Positions 23,503-37,205 of a stretch of DNA of 64,000 nucleotides are shown piece by piece. This DNA comes from Zeugodacus cucurbitae (Eukaryota; Arthropoda; Insecta; Diptera; Tephritidae). Numbering within the stretch: position 1 is the first letter of the stretch; every line of letters begins with the position of its first letter. Location: positions 24,530,501-24,594,500 of the forward strand of contig NC_071668.1 in NCBI RefSeq assembly GCF_028554725.1, written 5' to 3'. The position numbers and the translations under genes are program-made. Under the pieces are notes generated by a model that was given only the letters and a program-made list of their open reading frames with translations, was not told the origin of the DNA and did not search any database.

Positions 23503-23560
23503 TTTTAATACAATCTAGAACAACAACTTTCAAGATCGATTTTGAATTACAAAACTTGTA
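23503..23560. repeat. 58-bp direct repeat, right copy
   Basis: Matches 20758-20815 with one mismatch (T for C within GATCGATTTYGAATTAC). It directly abuts the truncated 5' end of the jockey element. Confidence 0.9.
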
Positions 23561-23579
23561 ATTCTTTGCGATGCCAAAA

Positions 23580-24060
23580 AATTTACCCCTCACTTAAATT
23601 TAAGAATCGACAAAGCGCCTAGAGCATACCACAAATCTGCAAACGTTTTCTATATCCATATCCGCTAATTCTCGAGGATGCCCAAAACAGTGAGATCCAA
23701 AGAACTTATGTCTAGATAACGCAAAATGAAATAATGGGAAGATTCTACCCCAGGATAATGGACTGGAATGGAATGGAATAGACCACTGTTAATCAGACGG
23801 ATGTGCCTAGCCTAGCAAGGTCATCAACCTTGCGATTTCCAGCTGTGACCAGGCACCCAAACTAGTCTGATTGCGAAGTGATTCGATGCAACTGATAGCG
23901 AGGACTGGCATTCCTTCACTACCCTGGAGCGCACAGTCAGCGAGCTGGCTGGTATTGCCGCTCTACTATTAGCGTGAATTGTCACCACTCTAAAGGCAGC
24001 TGCTATTCATAGCAGTGAATCCGCTGTAACCGTTTTGCAGCCAGTTCCGCTTAAAAAACG
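23580..24060 (-). pseudogene. LINE RNase H and C-terminal remnant (R1/LOA/I-like)
   Basis: The minus strand reads VVTIHANSRAAIPASSLTVR, then LVWVPGHS near 23842-23862. A small deletion shifts the frame to GNRKVDDLARLGT. This is the conserved core of the RNase H domain found at the C-terminus of R1/LOA/I-type LINEs. Farther on, the frame RHKFFGSHCFGHPRELADMD followed by VCRFV resembles the end of such polyproteins (LGSHFF...LA.VDI..LCRF). Many frame breaks make it a relic. The jockey insertion and its 58-bp repeat lie immediately downstream in its 3' UTR. Confidence 0.7.
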
Positions 24061-26826
24061 ATACAATAGTCCAGAAGCCTGAAGCTGAGGTTGATGAAAT
24101 GTCCCGATAATGAACTCCTCCGCCAACTTTTCCTGCTAACTTCGATCAATCCGTAAAGAAGCTCATCGCGCCTCTCATCCAGGACTCTAAAATAGCGGTA
24201 ATAGTTCAGAAACTGAAACAACCTCTCTAAGAAAGGTGTCGCTAACATAAAAGTAACAAGAACAATAGAACGTCGTTCGGTGTTTTGTCAATATTTGTCG
24301 ATGTGTGGTCGATTTTTGGGACATTTTCGAACGTTGTTGGAAACAATGGTATGCCCCCGGATAGCGTCCATATTTCGCATTTCATGATACCGTTGAAATC
24401 TATAGAATTTAAGTTGATTAATGATCTGGCGTTAGTTAGACCCTCTCGAATACATTTTTTCTGAAAATATATAATAACTTCATTGACACCTTTGTAATGT
24501 TCGATATTACAAAGAAATAATTCGGGCAGAAAAATTAAGGTGGTTAGGAGGATCATTAAATACTATTATTATTTCCCTATGAATGAACGTTTTTTTAAAG
24601 AACCAACTATTTTATGATTTCCTCTAATCACTAAACAAAGTCTCTTTTTACTGAAACACATGAGCACAATATACTTACATATATGTTGCTCTTTGGGTTA
24701 ATGCTCTGCCGCTCATCCTAATATTGGTCGTCGAAAATATACATATAACCACATGTGCACACCCACACTCTTCTGTGTAGTGCGACCCTTTCGTCTGCTG
24801 GCCGAGTAATAATGTCTGCTGCTGGTCGCGCACTTGGTAAACAAAATTGACACAGCACGAGAAATTTCGGCTTATTGTGCATAAACAATGCTGTCTACCC
24901 GCAAAATGGAAATATCGACCCCACATATATAGAGTTGTCAATGCTGACATGCGCCCATTGCTGACACTGTTATTGTGCGGCAGGTAAGTGCCCCATGCAT
25001 GTGAGTATGTGCATTTAGTTAAGCGCTCGGTGTAGACTTACGACTTTTGGCGGCATTGTTGTCCGCCTGCTGACGGCAGTCAATTTAACAGTGGTGTTTG
25101 CGCTGTGGCTAACGGTACAGCTCAGATTGAAGATGACGCTATAGAAAATATCGCTAAGCTAGTTGTGAGGGGGGGGGTAGAACCGAACCACACCAGGTGA
25201 AAATCTATTTGCATAGATGACTTTGTAGTTGACTCGTGGTGGTGGTCGCACGCATGCGAGTTAATAATTATATAACACACAGTTGCGTTGCGCATATCAA
25301 AACATCATAGTATGGCTGCCATTGTGCCAACAGCGATGCGCGCACCGTTGACATGAGGAAACGCGCTCACGCTGGCATAAGGACACGCGTATATCGTACG
25401 GCATGTGGGGGTGTGTGTAAACAAATGTATGGAATGATAAGTGGACTCGTGTGTGCGCATATTATCATATATTTACATGCATAGAAATATATATATTTAT
25501 ATATAAGAACATATATGTATGCATGTGTATGTGTCTGCGTTTTTATCCTGCAACAACTGCTTGTGGCCAGCATTGTCCTGTGCACACATAAATGCCCCGA
25601 AAAAAGCGCAAGCAATTCAAAATTTATGATACCACGACACACTGATAAATATCCATACATATAGATATGTATATATATAAATATGCATGTGTGTGTGTGT
25701 GCGCATGTGCCATATTTATGGTCATAGCGTGAATATTTACGAACCATAAAAAAGTCCATAATTTCCTTTTTTGCTCACGCCGTCTCATACTTGTTTGTAT
25801 TTCGCTTAGTTTCTGCTGCCACAATGCATACGAGCATATATCCCGCACACAGCACAGAAAGGGGGAGAACATCTGCTTGTCTAAGCATATTTTGTTGTTT
25901 TTGTCATCAATGCAAGAAGCTTCTGTTGTTTAGCAGCTTGACGGGTGGCAAACTCATCTCTATCAACTACTGACACACACACATATCTATTTATGGACAT
26001 AGTTAAATGCGACTAAAGCAAAGTCATCGCACTTTGGTGGAAAAAAACAAACAAAGAAACTGTCATTCTGCCCATTGCTTGTTTTCGTGAGTTGCTGCTA
26101 TTTGATGAGATAATAAGAATTTCATTTAATGACTTCATTTCACTCTCGCTAGTTATTGTTCTTGTTTATTTTGTTAGTGTTTACTTACCAATCCACCCCC
26201 GTATTATATACACACTTCTATAAAGTATAAATATGCTTGTTTTTCCACTTCCACGTCCACTTCCACTTCCACTGCTATGTTTTGTTTTTGTTAGCCCTTA
26301 TGCTTCGTATGTTATGTCGCTTAATTCGATAAACATACAACGTTGACCTTCGTTGCGCTTCACCTCGTAAATTAGTAGTTTGCTTTGCCGAAATGGATAT
26401 ACATATGTATTTATGTATATAAAATAGCAACATCAGAGACAAAAGTGTTGAATAGGATTGAATTGGCAGCACAATTAATGCTAGAAGAAACACTTGAAGA
26501 CAATCACTGGAACACTTGTTGATTGATGTCAAGTATGTAAGCACATAATATCTCTGATTTTAGATTTAGTGTGGAATGTTGTTCATTCAATCTACAAAGA
26601 ACTTGTAATCGCTTGAAAATATATAACCAATAAACGACATACCATAAGTCGACATAATATTAAACTGATTAAATACTTATATATCCTTGATGACTGAATA
26701 TAACATAACATCGTAAACATAACGAAAAATAAAATGCATAATTTATTATAAGTGTTCTGTCTGAAAAACTCATTAAGCTTCTTTATAAGGTTAAGGATAC
26801 TATATCTTTTTGTTGCTATTATGTTA
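24061..26826. other. non-coding, simple-repeat-rich sequence
   Basis: No identifiable gene. There are TG/TATA-type runs near 25480-25710, a G8 run near 25170 and hexamer repeats near 26243. A short ATG-donor motif at 24949-24983 is discussed as a weak exon candidate. Confidence 0.5.
26243..26273. repeat. (CCACTT)n hexanucleotide repeat
   Basis: About five units of CCACTT/CCACGT in a row. Low-complexity sequence with no evident function. Confidence 0.85.
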
Positions 26827-27510
26827 AATAATATCATTGGAAGCAACAATCGCTCCGTTAGTTGTGATTTTTTCAGACTGGATGAGGAAGCAAAGCAAAT
26901 GGGTCTGATAGTGTACGAGGACAAGACAAAATATCTCCTGCCATCAAACAAACAGTCAGCAAACAAACATTCGCGACTTGGCTCCCACGTCACTGTTGAC
27001 AGTCACAACATTGATGTTGTAGATAATTTATATCTTGGAACCAGCATCAACAACACCAATAACGTCAGCCTTGAAATCAAATTTTGAATTGTAAAGTTCT
27101 CTCTCGACGAACCAAAACGAACCTCTACAAGTCGCTTATTATTGCCGTCCTACTTTATGATGCAAAGCGTGGACAATGTCAAAATCCGATGAGACGGTAT
27201 TTGGAGTTTTCGAGGGAAAAGTTTTGCGGAAGATTTATGGTCCTTTGGGTACGGCGAATACCGCAGACGATGGAATTATAAGCTGTTGTTATACGACGAC
27301 ATTGACATAGTTCAACGAATAAAGAGACAGCAGCACACTGGCGAGATCATGTTATTCGAATGGACGAAAGTGCTCCAGCTCAGAAAGTGTTCGATACAGT
27401 ACCCGCCGATGGAAGCAGAGGGAGAGGAAAACCTCCACTCTGTTGGAAATATCAGGTGGAGAGGGACCTGGTTTCTCTTAGGATTTTCGCCAATTGCATA
27501 CATACATAGA
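26827..27510 (+). pseudogene. decayed 5'-truncated RTE copy
   Basis: The plus strand reads IIGSNNRSVSCDFFRLDEEA, then YEDKTKYLLPSNKQS, HSRLGSHVTVDSHN and LGTSINNTNNVSLEI. These match the RTE protein from just after its YADD box. After a stop at about 27085 other frames continue with GEYRRRWNYKL, YDDIDIVQRIKRQ and a NIRWRGTW tail. The 3' end carries GCATACATACATAG, the CATA repeat of the young RTE family, so this is an older member of that family. It contains several small deletions and frameshifts. Confidence 0.8.
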
Positions 27511-30450
27511 CTAAAATTATAGCGATATAACAATTTTTCGATAAATTTTGTAACCCTTAAACAGTATATGGTACATACGACTTAAGGAAATAAGGCTTCG
27601 TAATTCGATTAAATTATTCTGTATCGTAGTTTAGTTTTCTGGCAGTAGGTGTCATAAATGCTAACGGTTAGTTGACAGTGACCTAACGCAGTGTTCGGAA
27701 GTCTCTATTTTGGGGCTGAACTCATTCATGGCTAAGATCTCATTTTCGGCAATTATCTCTTTATTACACTTTTTATTCCACCAAGCAAACCTAAATATTC
27801 ATGAATAATAAGTCTGATACTTTCTTTCGATATCTTTACAGTACATATCGACTATACCGATCAGCTTCTTCATCTAACGGTTGACGGGCCGTTTGAAAGA
27901 TTCTTAAAATGCTTTATCTCAAGAAGCAATAATCCGACAGTTGATATTAGTATTATATTATATTAGTTTATACACATATATTTTAAAGGTTAGGTCTAAC
28001 TACAGAACATAGGGGTTATATTGTAATGGGTCAACTTATGATAATTGGCTATTGGCAACAACCGCCAGTAAGGAAACAATCGATTCAATATCTTAAGTAG
28101 AAACTTAAGAGCTAATTTTTCAATGAAGAATGTTAATTCCAAAAGTATGGATGAAAATTGAAGAAATCTATCCATAGCTTCACTGAGCTCCGATCTACCA
28201 CATACTCGTATGTACATATAATGTTTTCTGTTCTCTGGTTTATTAATATTCTTAGCAGTCTGAGAGATACTACAGGAGAGTGTGTTAAGATTATTTTCGG
28301 TCTATATCTTTTCTGAGTCCCCAGTATATCCAATATAACATTTTCTGTACTTCCAACTTTAAACCAGATATCGTTTGGTTGGTGAAATCCCGGTGGATAT
28401 GGACGATTTCGGTCCAAACACACCGGATATATTTATTTACTGCTTCCGATTGCCTTTGTACTGTGTAAGTTTAGTTTTTACTTTCCAAATGGATGAAATT
28501 ATATCTTAACTCAAGAAGTTTCATTTAGTTCCTTTAAAACTACATACTTGAAAGTTCTGGTAAGGTATTTGTTATTAATTTATATTTAACTTAAGCCACC
28601 AAGCCTTCAATGGGACAATATTTTTGTTGTGATAACAGTATTAAGTGCCTGTTGTCTTCGTGTTAACAGATAATTAAGGGCCGCACACACAATACTATAT
28701 AATTGTGTAATTGCACTGGATGTACCTCGACACATTGCAGCAATCTGATGGGCGTGATAGCCACAATTTCATGCGATTACCTTAATGCGTGATGAAAGCT
28801 TTGGAGAATACTAGTTGAAATGACCTTTTAATTTGTCTAATTTTTCATGCACATTTCACTAGGCTAAAGAAATAATATAAGTATGTCTTTGTAGTACTAT
28901 GCTAAAAAGCAAATACTTATGTACGTAGCCGATTGGAACGAGGTTAACAAGGTGGCAACGCGCCACAGCACGACGCTATAAATTTCAGCCCGAAATTGGA
29001 CACTATGGAATTATGCGAGTGACTGATGGCGCTGGCGCTGTGGGTGGATTACCTACACTCAATAGCGTGCAGCAATTGTACCGTTGCTAAGCGTTATTGT
29101 GTTGTGCACTTGTTGTTTTTGCATTTATTCATTATTTCCACAATTGTATTACAGTAGCTGTAGCTGCAGTCAAGTCAACTTCTTGGTTTACATTTTTTAA
29201 TTAATTTGCTTCGGGCGCATGCCAACAACTTGTGCGGCCGCTGCGTAGTAGTACATAATATTTTTCATATACAATTTTTTTTTCGTCGAATTTGTATCTG
29301 CTTAGACGCTTGACTTTGAAGTTTAAAAGCTTTCGCATTTCACGCATAAATATCTGCAGGTTGTTTGTTCTGCATTTATTTTTAATAAAGCAAGACAGTA
29401 CAAAAGCGAAAAAATATTTAAATCTCACTTCTTTTCTATTATCTAGCTGAATACTGAAATATTAAATTTAAACAAATTTATGTATGCCATTAGTTAAAGT
29501 ACGAGAGTTGAAATGAATGCGTTTCATTTGTTGGCATAAAATGTAATTTGTTTTTAATAGCCCCAATTCGTGTGATAAATATTTCAATTTTTCAATTTTC
29601 ATTAAATTTATCATCGCAAAGCCACGTTATAAACTTCACCACTAATGTAATTATTTCTGCTTATCCGTCAGCTGTAATTAAAAATTTTTAACACTCCACC
29701 ACACACTCGTGACTCACCCACTGAGCGCATTCGCATTCGCACACGCCGTTTTCAAACATTTTGCATTAAAAAGTTGGTTATTTTCATTTGCAACATTTAC
29801 GCGAAAGCATAATCAATAAATTGTGAATTGTGAAAAATTATGCATTTTTAATGGCTTGCGCCTTATTCCTGTCATTTATAATATTCGTTGTTGCATGTTT
29901 ATTTGTTTTGCGTTTTTTTTTTTTTGCTCTAACAAAACGTCCGTTGCAGATAAATTCGTGTTTGGTTTACAACTTTGACTGTCATTAAAAATCATGCTTG
30001 TGCAATTAATCGCTTTGTTACGGGGTTATTAATATTTTATATATTCATGTATGTATATAGTGCTTATGTGCGGACTATACGGCAACATTTTTGATTAGAG
30101 TTATTGCGAAGGTTTCATCAAATTATTGTTAAAAGTTGGAAACATTATTTAGTAATTTTTTTTTAAAGATTTGTGGTTATTTTATTCGATCGGCTTATGC
30201 CACATAACGAAAATAACTGAAGTGTCAAAAAATTGTCCGTAAGATGAAACAACATTTAATAATGTTTGTATAAACTTAAAGAGTTAGCTGAAGAGACATT
30301 TTATGCAAAGCTACATTTGTCAAGTATGTATTAGAGAGTGGCAAGTGTTCGATTATATCAGCTCTAAAATTAGACTGACAGTACTTAGGTACGATGCGAC
30401 ATGCCCTTAAAATACATATTAAGAGTGGTTTCTTCTTAGATATATGGTTT
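27511..30450. other. AT-rich non-coding stretch
   Basis: I see no reliable gene. A 96-codon minus-strand frame at 28133-28423 has a faint resemblance to the C-terminal region of LTR-retroelement integrases, but not enough to annotate. Confidence 0.5.
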
Positions 30451-31041
30451 TTCTACTCTCGCCAACAAAGTTGCTAAGAGAGTATAATAGTTTTTTTAAC
30501 ATAACGGTTGTTTGTAACACCTAAAACTAAAAGAGTTAGGTGTCATATATACCAAAGTGATCAGGATGACCCTTTAGATTTGAAATACGGATGTCTGTCC
30601 GTCCGTCCGTCTGTCTGTCCGTCTGTGCAAGCTGTAACTTGAGTAAAAAGTAGATATCTTGATGAAATTTGGTACACGTGTTACTTGGCACCATAGTTGC
30701 TTTCGAAAATGGGCGAAATCGGATCATTGCCACGCCCACAAAATGACGAAAACCTAAAACATATAAAGAGCTATAACTAAGCCATGAAATAAGCTATTGA
30801 AGTAAAATTTAATATGAAGGATCGCACTATGAAGGGCGATATGTGGATGTAATTATTTTGGGGAAGTGTGCTCTCCCATATACTTAATATTAGGGTTTTA
30901 AAACTTTCAATGGACTTTATACCATATATATGCCGGATATGTGAGTCAAATTGTTTGTTATATTAATAAAATTAAATAAATAAATTGCGAGAGTATAAAA
31001 TGTTCGGTGACACCCGAACTTAGCTCTTTCTTACTTGTTTT
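30451..31041 (+). mobile_element. INE-1/DINE-1-like non-autonomous element, near full length
   Basis: The start CTACTCTCGCCAACAAAGTT is followed by GCTAAGAGAGTATAATAG, an imperfect hairpin. The interior has a GTCCGTCCGTCTGTCTGTCC run, a CTGTAACTTGAGTAAAAA block and GGGCGAAATCGGATCATTGC with CACGCCCAC. The end has TTGCGAGAGTATAAA, the inverse of the start, then the hairpin GTTCGGTGACACCCGAAC and TTAGCTCTTTCTTACTTGTT. This matches the layout of Drosophila INE-1/DINE-1 elements feature by feature. It has no coding capacity, and Helentron enzymes supplied in trans are presumed to have moved it. Confidence 0.7.
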
Positions 31042-31191
31042 AGAAACGATATCGGACAAGTGACCGTGCAGTTTTTTCGAATCTTTATTATTCCTAGAGA
31101 CCTAATTTTTTGACCACTTTTTTAACCAATTGAGGCTTTATGCCAGTAGCGCAAATACTGCTCTAAAGTAAATATATTCATTATCAAATGG

Positions 31192-31271
31192 CAAAGTGAG
31201 TATAAATCCAGTAACAGCTGTCAAAAACATTGCTTGCAAAAGAAGTATTGCCTCATTGAAAACCACACGTC
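31192..31271. repeat. dispersed repeat, copy 2 (pairs with 8930-9010)
   Basis: Shares TGAGTATAAATCCAGTAACA and AAAACCACACGTC with the copy at 8930-9010, with scattered differences. Type unknown. Confidence 0.65.
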
Positions 31272-32633
31272 AAAACAAAAAACACACGATACTTTTCGCT
31301 ATTTTCTTTATTGAAAACCTTTCGGTATCAAATATCATTTTATTAAGCCCTCGGGTTCGAGCACTGTCCATAACGTACGCCTTCTAGAAGAAAAATAAAA
31401 TTTGATTCAAGTCTTAATGGATTACGTCTTAAAATCACTCAATAAGTATTGGTTATAATAAAGTTTTTGTTGCTATTTTAAAAGTAGTTTGACATTTAGG
31501 TCATTCCCAACGTTAAGTCAGAAATTGAGCACCAATGAAGACAGTGACTACACCACTTTAATGAGTTATCGGCAACCTTTATGTACTTTTTTGATAAGAA
31601 AGGAGCGCCCAAAGTTAGTAAGTATATAAATTCTAGATTACTAAATAGAAAAACGACAAACTCACTTATTTATGTCTATTTGTCCAACTCTTTATTCAAC
31701 CATTTATGATAATGTCTTCAAATTAATCTCATTAGAAATATGTTCGAATTCGATCAGAGAATATTTATTCGAAGGTCGGTCTCTAACATTATACATTCGA
31801 AAGAGAAAATAGTGAGATGTATCAACTTTGAAAATTCTCTTCAGCCATAAATATAATATGGAAAACTAGAAATAGTAAACTTAAATTTTTATTTCCAACA
31901 GAACATTTATACTTTCGCTGAATACAACAATATTTCTATATTATAGCTTTCGGGAAATGTGGCATCAATTGAATTTAACTCTTCAAGGCGTAGCTGAAGT
32001 CGAACTGATAACGATGCCTGGAAGCGATAGTTTTTATTGTGCATTTCTAAAATTAATATCCTATCAAATGAAGCAAAAATCGTTTTCCATTACTTCTATT
32101 TTCGTTTCCTAGCAATACAGAGATACGCTCACATACATACATCCATACATATGTACGCTAGTAGGAGCACATACAAATGAAAAATTAAACAATTTCCTTA
32201 AAAAATGTGCAACATTCTCTTGGCCAAAGCATCCGTCTGTCGCACTGTAGCTGTAAATTCCCGACAATATGCTGCGAAATACTTATTTTCCATTCCATAC
32301 GTTTGTACAGTTTCTACATGCTTTTGCTTGTTTCCTTTCCTATTTCGCTTTTGCTCACATACCATTTCGTTGTGTTGACTTCCTTTTAGGTCGCTCAATA
32401 TACTCAACAAACACTCGCTACTTGTACACACACACACACTCTCATGCAGTTATCCACGCGATCCTCCCAGCGCTGTATCTGTGCGTGTGTGTATGTTTGT
32501 GTTTTGCAACACTGTGGAAGCGCTTTCCAAAACTGTTGACTCGTTGGCACTGATGACGCCTGGCAGCTGAAGTTGGAGTCAAAGCACTAATGTAGCGCTA
32601 GCATGCCTGGAGGGGCGACAAGGGCGCATAGCA

Positions 32634-32637
<4 letters not shown>

Positions 32638-32674
<37 letters not shown>
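32638..32674. repeat. (CA)n dinucleotide microsatellite
   Basis: An uninterrupted CA/AC run of about 37 bp. Confidence 0.97.
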
Positions 32675-32679
<5 letters not shown>

Positions 32680-35600
32680 TTTATACAGACATCATACCAT
32701 TAGAAACGGGTGAAGCTGCGTCCGTGCGCGTCAGTGTGCCCTACAAGTGCTTTCTCTAAGGACATCCTTTATAGGCGATGACCGAATGTGTGCCGCGCAT
32801 GCTATGCTATGTTGTGAATGGTCGTGTGAGTGTATGCGTGAGTCTGTGTGTGTGTGTGTGTTGCATATGAAAGTATGCTTGCCTTCCTTTTTAAGGTAGT
32901 TTGTCTTCATTTTGTACTTTCCGCTTAGAGTCAAGAGTTATTGTATTAGTTAATTTAATTTATAATGACAGACAGACATACCTACAAACATACATATTTA
33001 TACGAAAGCACGATTTTAACTGTAAATAAGTGTGTACATGTACGGGTTATACCCTGACACATGTCCTGCAGCTAATGGATATGAAATGCTTAATTGTATT
33101 TATTGGATGTATTTAGCAGTCAAGTTGGCGGAAGTTCTGCATTACGTTTTAAGATAAAAAATCTTGAGCTTTTAATAACATAATTGCTAATCTACTAAAT
33201 TAATTAATAATTTAATAGTTTAAGAAAAATTCTCGCGATTTCTTGTGTCTTTGAGTGTGAGCCATGAGTGTGGCGATCTTTGATAATATTTTTTGTTATC
33301 TTTACTTTCTATCAAAAATTCTGATTTCTTTAATTTTTATTGCACTTGGTTTCAATGGTTTTCGATAAGTTGAGCTCTGATTAGCAATCTCGTTTTCAAT
33401 AAATAAGATAACCAAAGTGTTTAGTCTTCCTTAAGAAAAAGTAGATCTGTGGCACGTCTTGATAAAGTTCAATTTTGAAAAACTTCGCTCCCAATGACTA
33501 CATTCACTGGTAAAGTCAACAAATAGCTGAGAGAAACCTAAAGATTCGGAAAGACTTCTGATACATATTTCTTGACGATATATCGAACAACTCCCAACGG
33601 CTTTTTGACCTTTCTGCCTGTAGTGGATGATAAGTTTGGGTGTGATAAATATGTCCATGGCGCAGTCTACCGTGTCAAGTTGAGACTCCACAACTACTAC
33701 AGGGAAGACGGAGAAGGAGTTTGGCGCCATCCGAAATTTGGCACACAGTGCATCCGCAGCGCTCAGCTTTAAAGTAAATAAATTCGGTTATAGAAATATT
33801 AAATTGTATCATTATTTTTTACGAAGCCATAATCGACAAAAGCGATCCATACCACACCCATTTTCCATTTTTTCGTCTTATAACTCTTCCAAACCTGCAT
33901 ATGGGTCTATAATTTCGATAACGTGTGTGATAGCTGGCTGATGAGAAGGATCACTTCGAACTGCAAAAAACAGGGGCGCATTTTTGGGGTTTTATTGGTT
34001 TGGACCAACCAAGATCTCACGTCTCTGCCAAGATCTTCATTCGCAGCAGCGCCTCCTCTGTTTAAATGAACCACCTCTTCTGCCAATGATGTGTCGTTGA
34101 CTTAGACGGCTTAAGTCATGTAGAAGTAGGGGCGAGTATATTGTCTCTATCAACTCTAATTTCAGTTTTTATAAAGAACAAAAACAGACTGTTATTAAAG
34201 AAGGTAAGCATTCCTTCTGATACCAATATTGTCACAGAGTTCTCGATATTGCCTTTGAGTTCTCTGACCTGGAGCTTATTTAGTCTTCTAATAGCCACAT
34301 TTCTGTTTGCACCAAGCTACTTCTCAGTAAGATGAGGATGTGGTGTTATTGCGAAATCGTTGGAAACTGCAAGGCTTGGAAGTTTGCATGAAAGTTAAAG
34401 CTCGTTTCTATACTAACGAAGTTTCAAGTATGCAAAGCTCCAAGATTTTATCTAATAATTTCATAGTAAAAGTCTAATCCAATTTACTACTTCTCTTGCT
34501 GCCAAATATTTAGTCATCCACCTACATAAATTACTGTCAGCATCACAACGACTTTATGAGCTTCGTATTGAAATGTAATGCTTTAATGATAACTTAAAGC
34601 TTTCACTTTTTTTGGGTGCTGCTAATTATAAGACAAATTACCGCCTTTACACTCATGTATATTGTCTTTACATACTTTTTTCTTTGTTTGGGGAAACTTC
34701 TTGTTACAATCTTCTCATAGGATTTGTTTTGCTGAAAGTTTAATTTATCTATTTGTTTGTATAGTAGATATTTCCATTTTCGCTTGTGACTTTGGCTAAA
34801 CTTTTGTCCGGAAGTCGGCAGAATACATTTAATTGTTGTTTGTTTGTCGGCATTCCTGAGCGGTCGCTTTGTGCTCCAAATGAAAGGAATTAATTATGCA
34901 TTAATTGCGAAACCAGCTGACGCCAGTAATTAGTGCAAATTATATATGTCTAATTAACACGCCTATTTAAGCTCAGCAAATAAATATATTGCTTTTATAT
35001 GTTCAAATGTATCTATAAGACCTTACTGTATGAGCAAGCGAAATTTTGGTGAGTTCCTAAAATAGCTCTCTTGGCAAGAGAATTATTATTGAATTCCTAA
35101 TTGAAGAAGTGCTACTCTAGGATGATTGTAAACTAGCTTTAAGTGATTTAGCCTGTCAATACCTTCACTGTCTTTGTTTAGATCCAAGCTGATGAGTTTG
35201 ATATACCAAGTAGGATTAAAGTTCGGTATAATTGCAATGATATCGTCCATGATTTTTTGAGTATGCGAAAGCTCTGTGCGAATCTCAGTGCCTCGCGAGC
35301 GCCCAAACTCATTTGGACATTTTTGGTGAATTACATTTTCGCATTCTTTCTTCCTTAGGTTCCTTGGCCTAAGATCTCGAAGTGTTCTCTAGTTGATCTT
35401 TAATAAGGCAACTCAATATATTTTTGTCGTTATCGCTCTTAATTCATAGATCTCCAACTTGTCATGCAGAATACCAAAGCTCCGAAGGGCTCAATCCGTA
35501 CTAAGTAAAAAAGTATTTTTGAATATATCAGACTGCGAGCAAATATTGCACGCCATAAATTTTCGAATTGTTAAACCTTAAGTTACATTTTTCTTTAATT

Positions 35601-37161
35601 TCACAACTTTATACAAAAAGTGTGTGAAAATCAGCTCAAAGGTAAAGTTTTGATATCACAAATTAAATTACCGTAAAATGAATGCAATAAAGTCACACGA
35701 CGCATAAGTAATTTGCAGCTAATCAAAATTCTGATTTTATCTCATTGAAAAATGACCAGACACGAAGTATCTGAGTATGTAGTGTCGTGACTACCAAGCG
35801 GCAAGCTTTACAGAAGGCATGAATATTACAAGTACGCACTCTACAGAAGAAAAAAATATTTGTAGCTACCTACATAAAGTGGCTTACTGCTGCCACAAGT
35901 GACGCCAACACATCAAAGTTTTGCTCACATTGGGTACCAGTAAGTTGATTCACGATGTGTTGGAAAGTAAAGAATACAAGACAAGACATAATTTTGTAAT
36001 AATTGCCGTGGCAAACTGAACCTTAAGAAGATATTTACTGACTAAGTTGGAAGCAATTTAATTACTTCATAAAAATGTCTATCTTAAAGGTCACTTAAAT
36101 CTCAATGGGCTTTCTAGAAGTGCTTAGTGAATTGTATTTGAGTTTTTAGTAATATAGGTAAGAAAATAGAGAAAAAAGTTTAAGTCAGACGCTTTTGAAA
36201 ATTCAGTTATCTGAAATTTTCTTGCATCATTATCGTTTTCGTAAAAGACTGCCTAAAGTAATATTTACTCAACGTCTTGGAACATCACTCATATAAGGCG
36301 TCCCACAAAAACCTTTAGAGATAGATGAAAAATCATATACTATATAGTTAAATGTAGACAATAGTATTGAGGACTGGACAGATATTAGTTGGATGAGACT
36401 TTAGCCGATAGAGAACACTGCAACACTGTTAAGGTTTCTTAAAGTGATGGGTTAGATGGTATACTGTGATAATTGAAGAGGACAGAGTAGACCTTAGGTC
36501 GCAGTGCAATCCTCAATCTGTAATCTAATCTAATCTAACCGACATAGAAGGAATAATTTTCAGACGCTGATTGCTGAATCTGAATAAAGTCTCCTGCATA
36601 TATTCAATATATACTTATGCCTTTAGACCTCGCAAATAGGCGCTATCGAGAAGTAATAATACAATTAGCTTTTCCTGAGGATTGTGGTGAAGATATTGCA
36701 TAATATTATACAGTTACTAAGCATTATACAAAATTCACCAAAAATATTTTATTCACCATACAAAAAGTATTATATACAACAAGAAATTCTCAGGATTGTG
36801 AATCCCCCCTACAGTTCATAAAATATATTTCAGCGCGTATGTGCCGTTTGCAAGCAATATTTTGGTATGCATAAGTGTTTGCCTGACAAACAGTCCTGCG
36901 AACAAGGACCTTATAAATATATTCAACTTTGATTTACTACTCATAGCGTATGAACGCCATTGTACTACAGGCTGTTTGATGTTTTGTGCAGTTGTTATTG
37001 AAGTAGCTGCGCAAAAGTTCAACAATGCTGAAGTTAATTTTCACACAAAACTCAATTGTAAAAGTTTACAAAGTTACGAAAAAAAATTATAGCAACCAAC
37101 AATAACCGCAAAACGCACCAATGCAAATACAGAGACTGGGCATTTTCGAACGCACATATGT

Positions 37162-37171
<10 letters not shown>

Positions 37172-37204
<33 letters not shown>
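37172..37204. repeat. (AT)n dinucleotide microsatellite
   Basis: An uninterrupted AT run of about 33 bp following ACATAC. Confidence 0.97.

Positions 37205-37205
<1 letters not shown>

Noticed and set aside
28133..28423. 96-codon minus-strand frame (MCLDRNRPYPPGFHQPNDIW...) as an LTR-retroelement integrase tail
   Set aside because: The resemblance to integrase C-terminal regions is faint, no neighbouring gag-pol or LTR sequence is visible, and the spacing of motifs does not fit.
30595..30630. GTCC/GTCT run as an independent microsatellite
   Set aside because: It is an integral internal block of the INE-1-like element and occurs at the equivalent place in that family.
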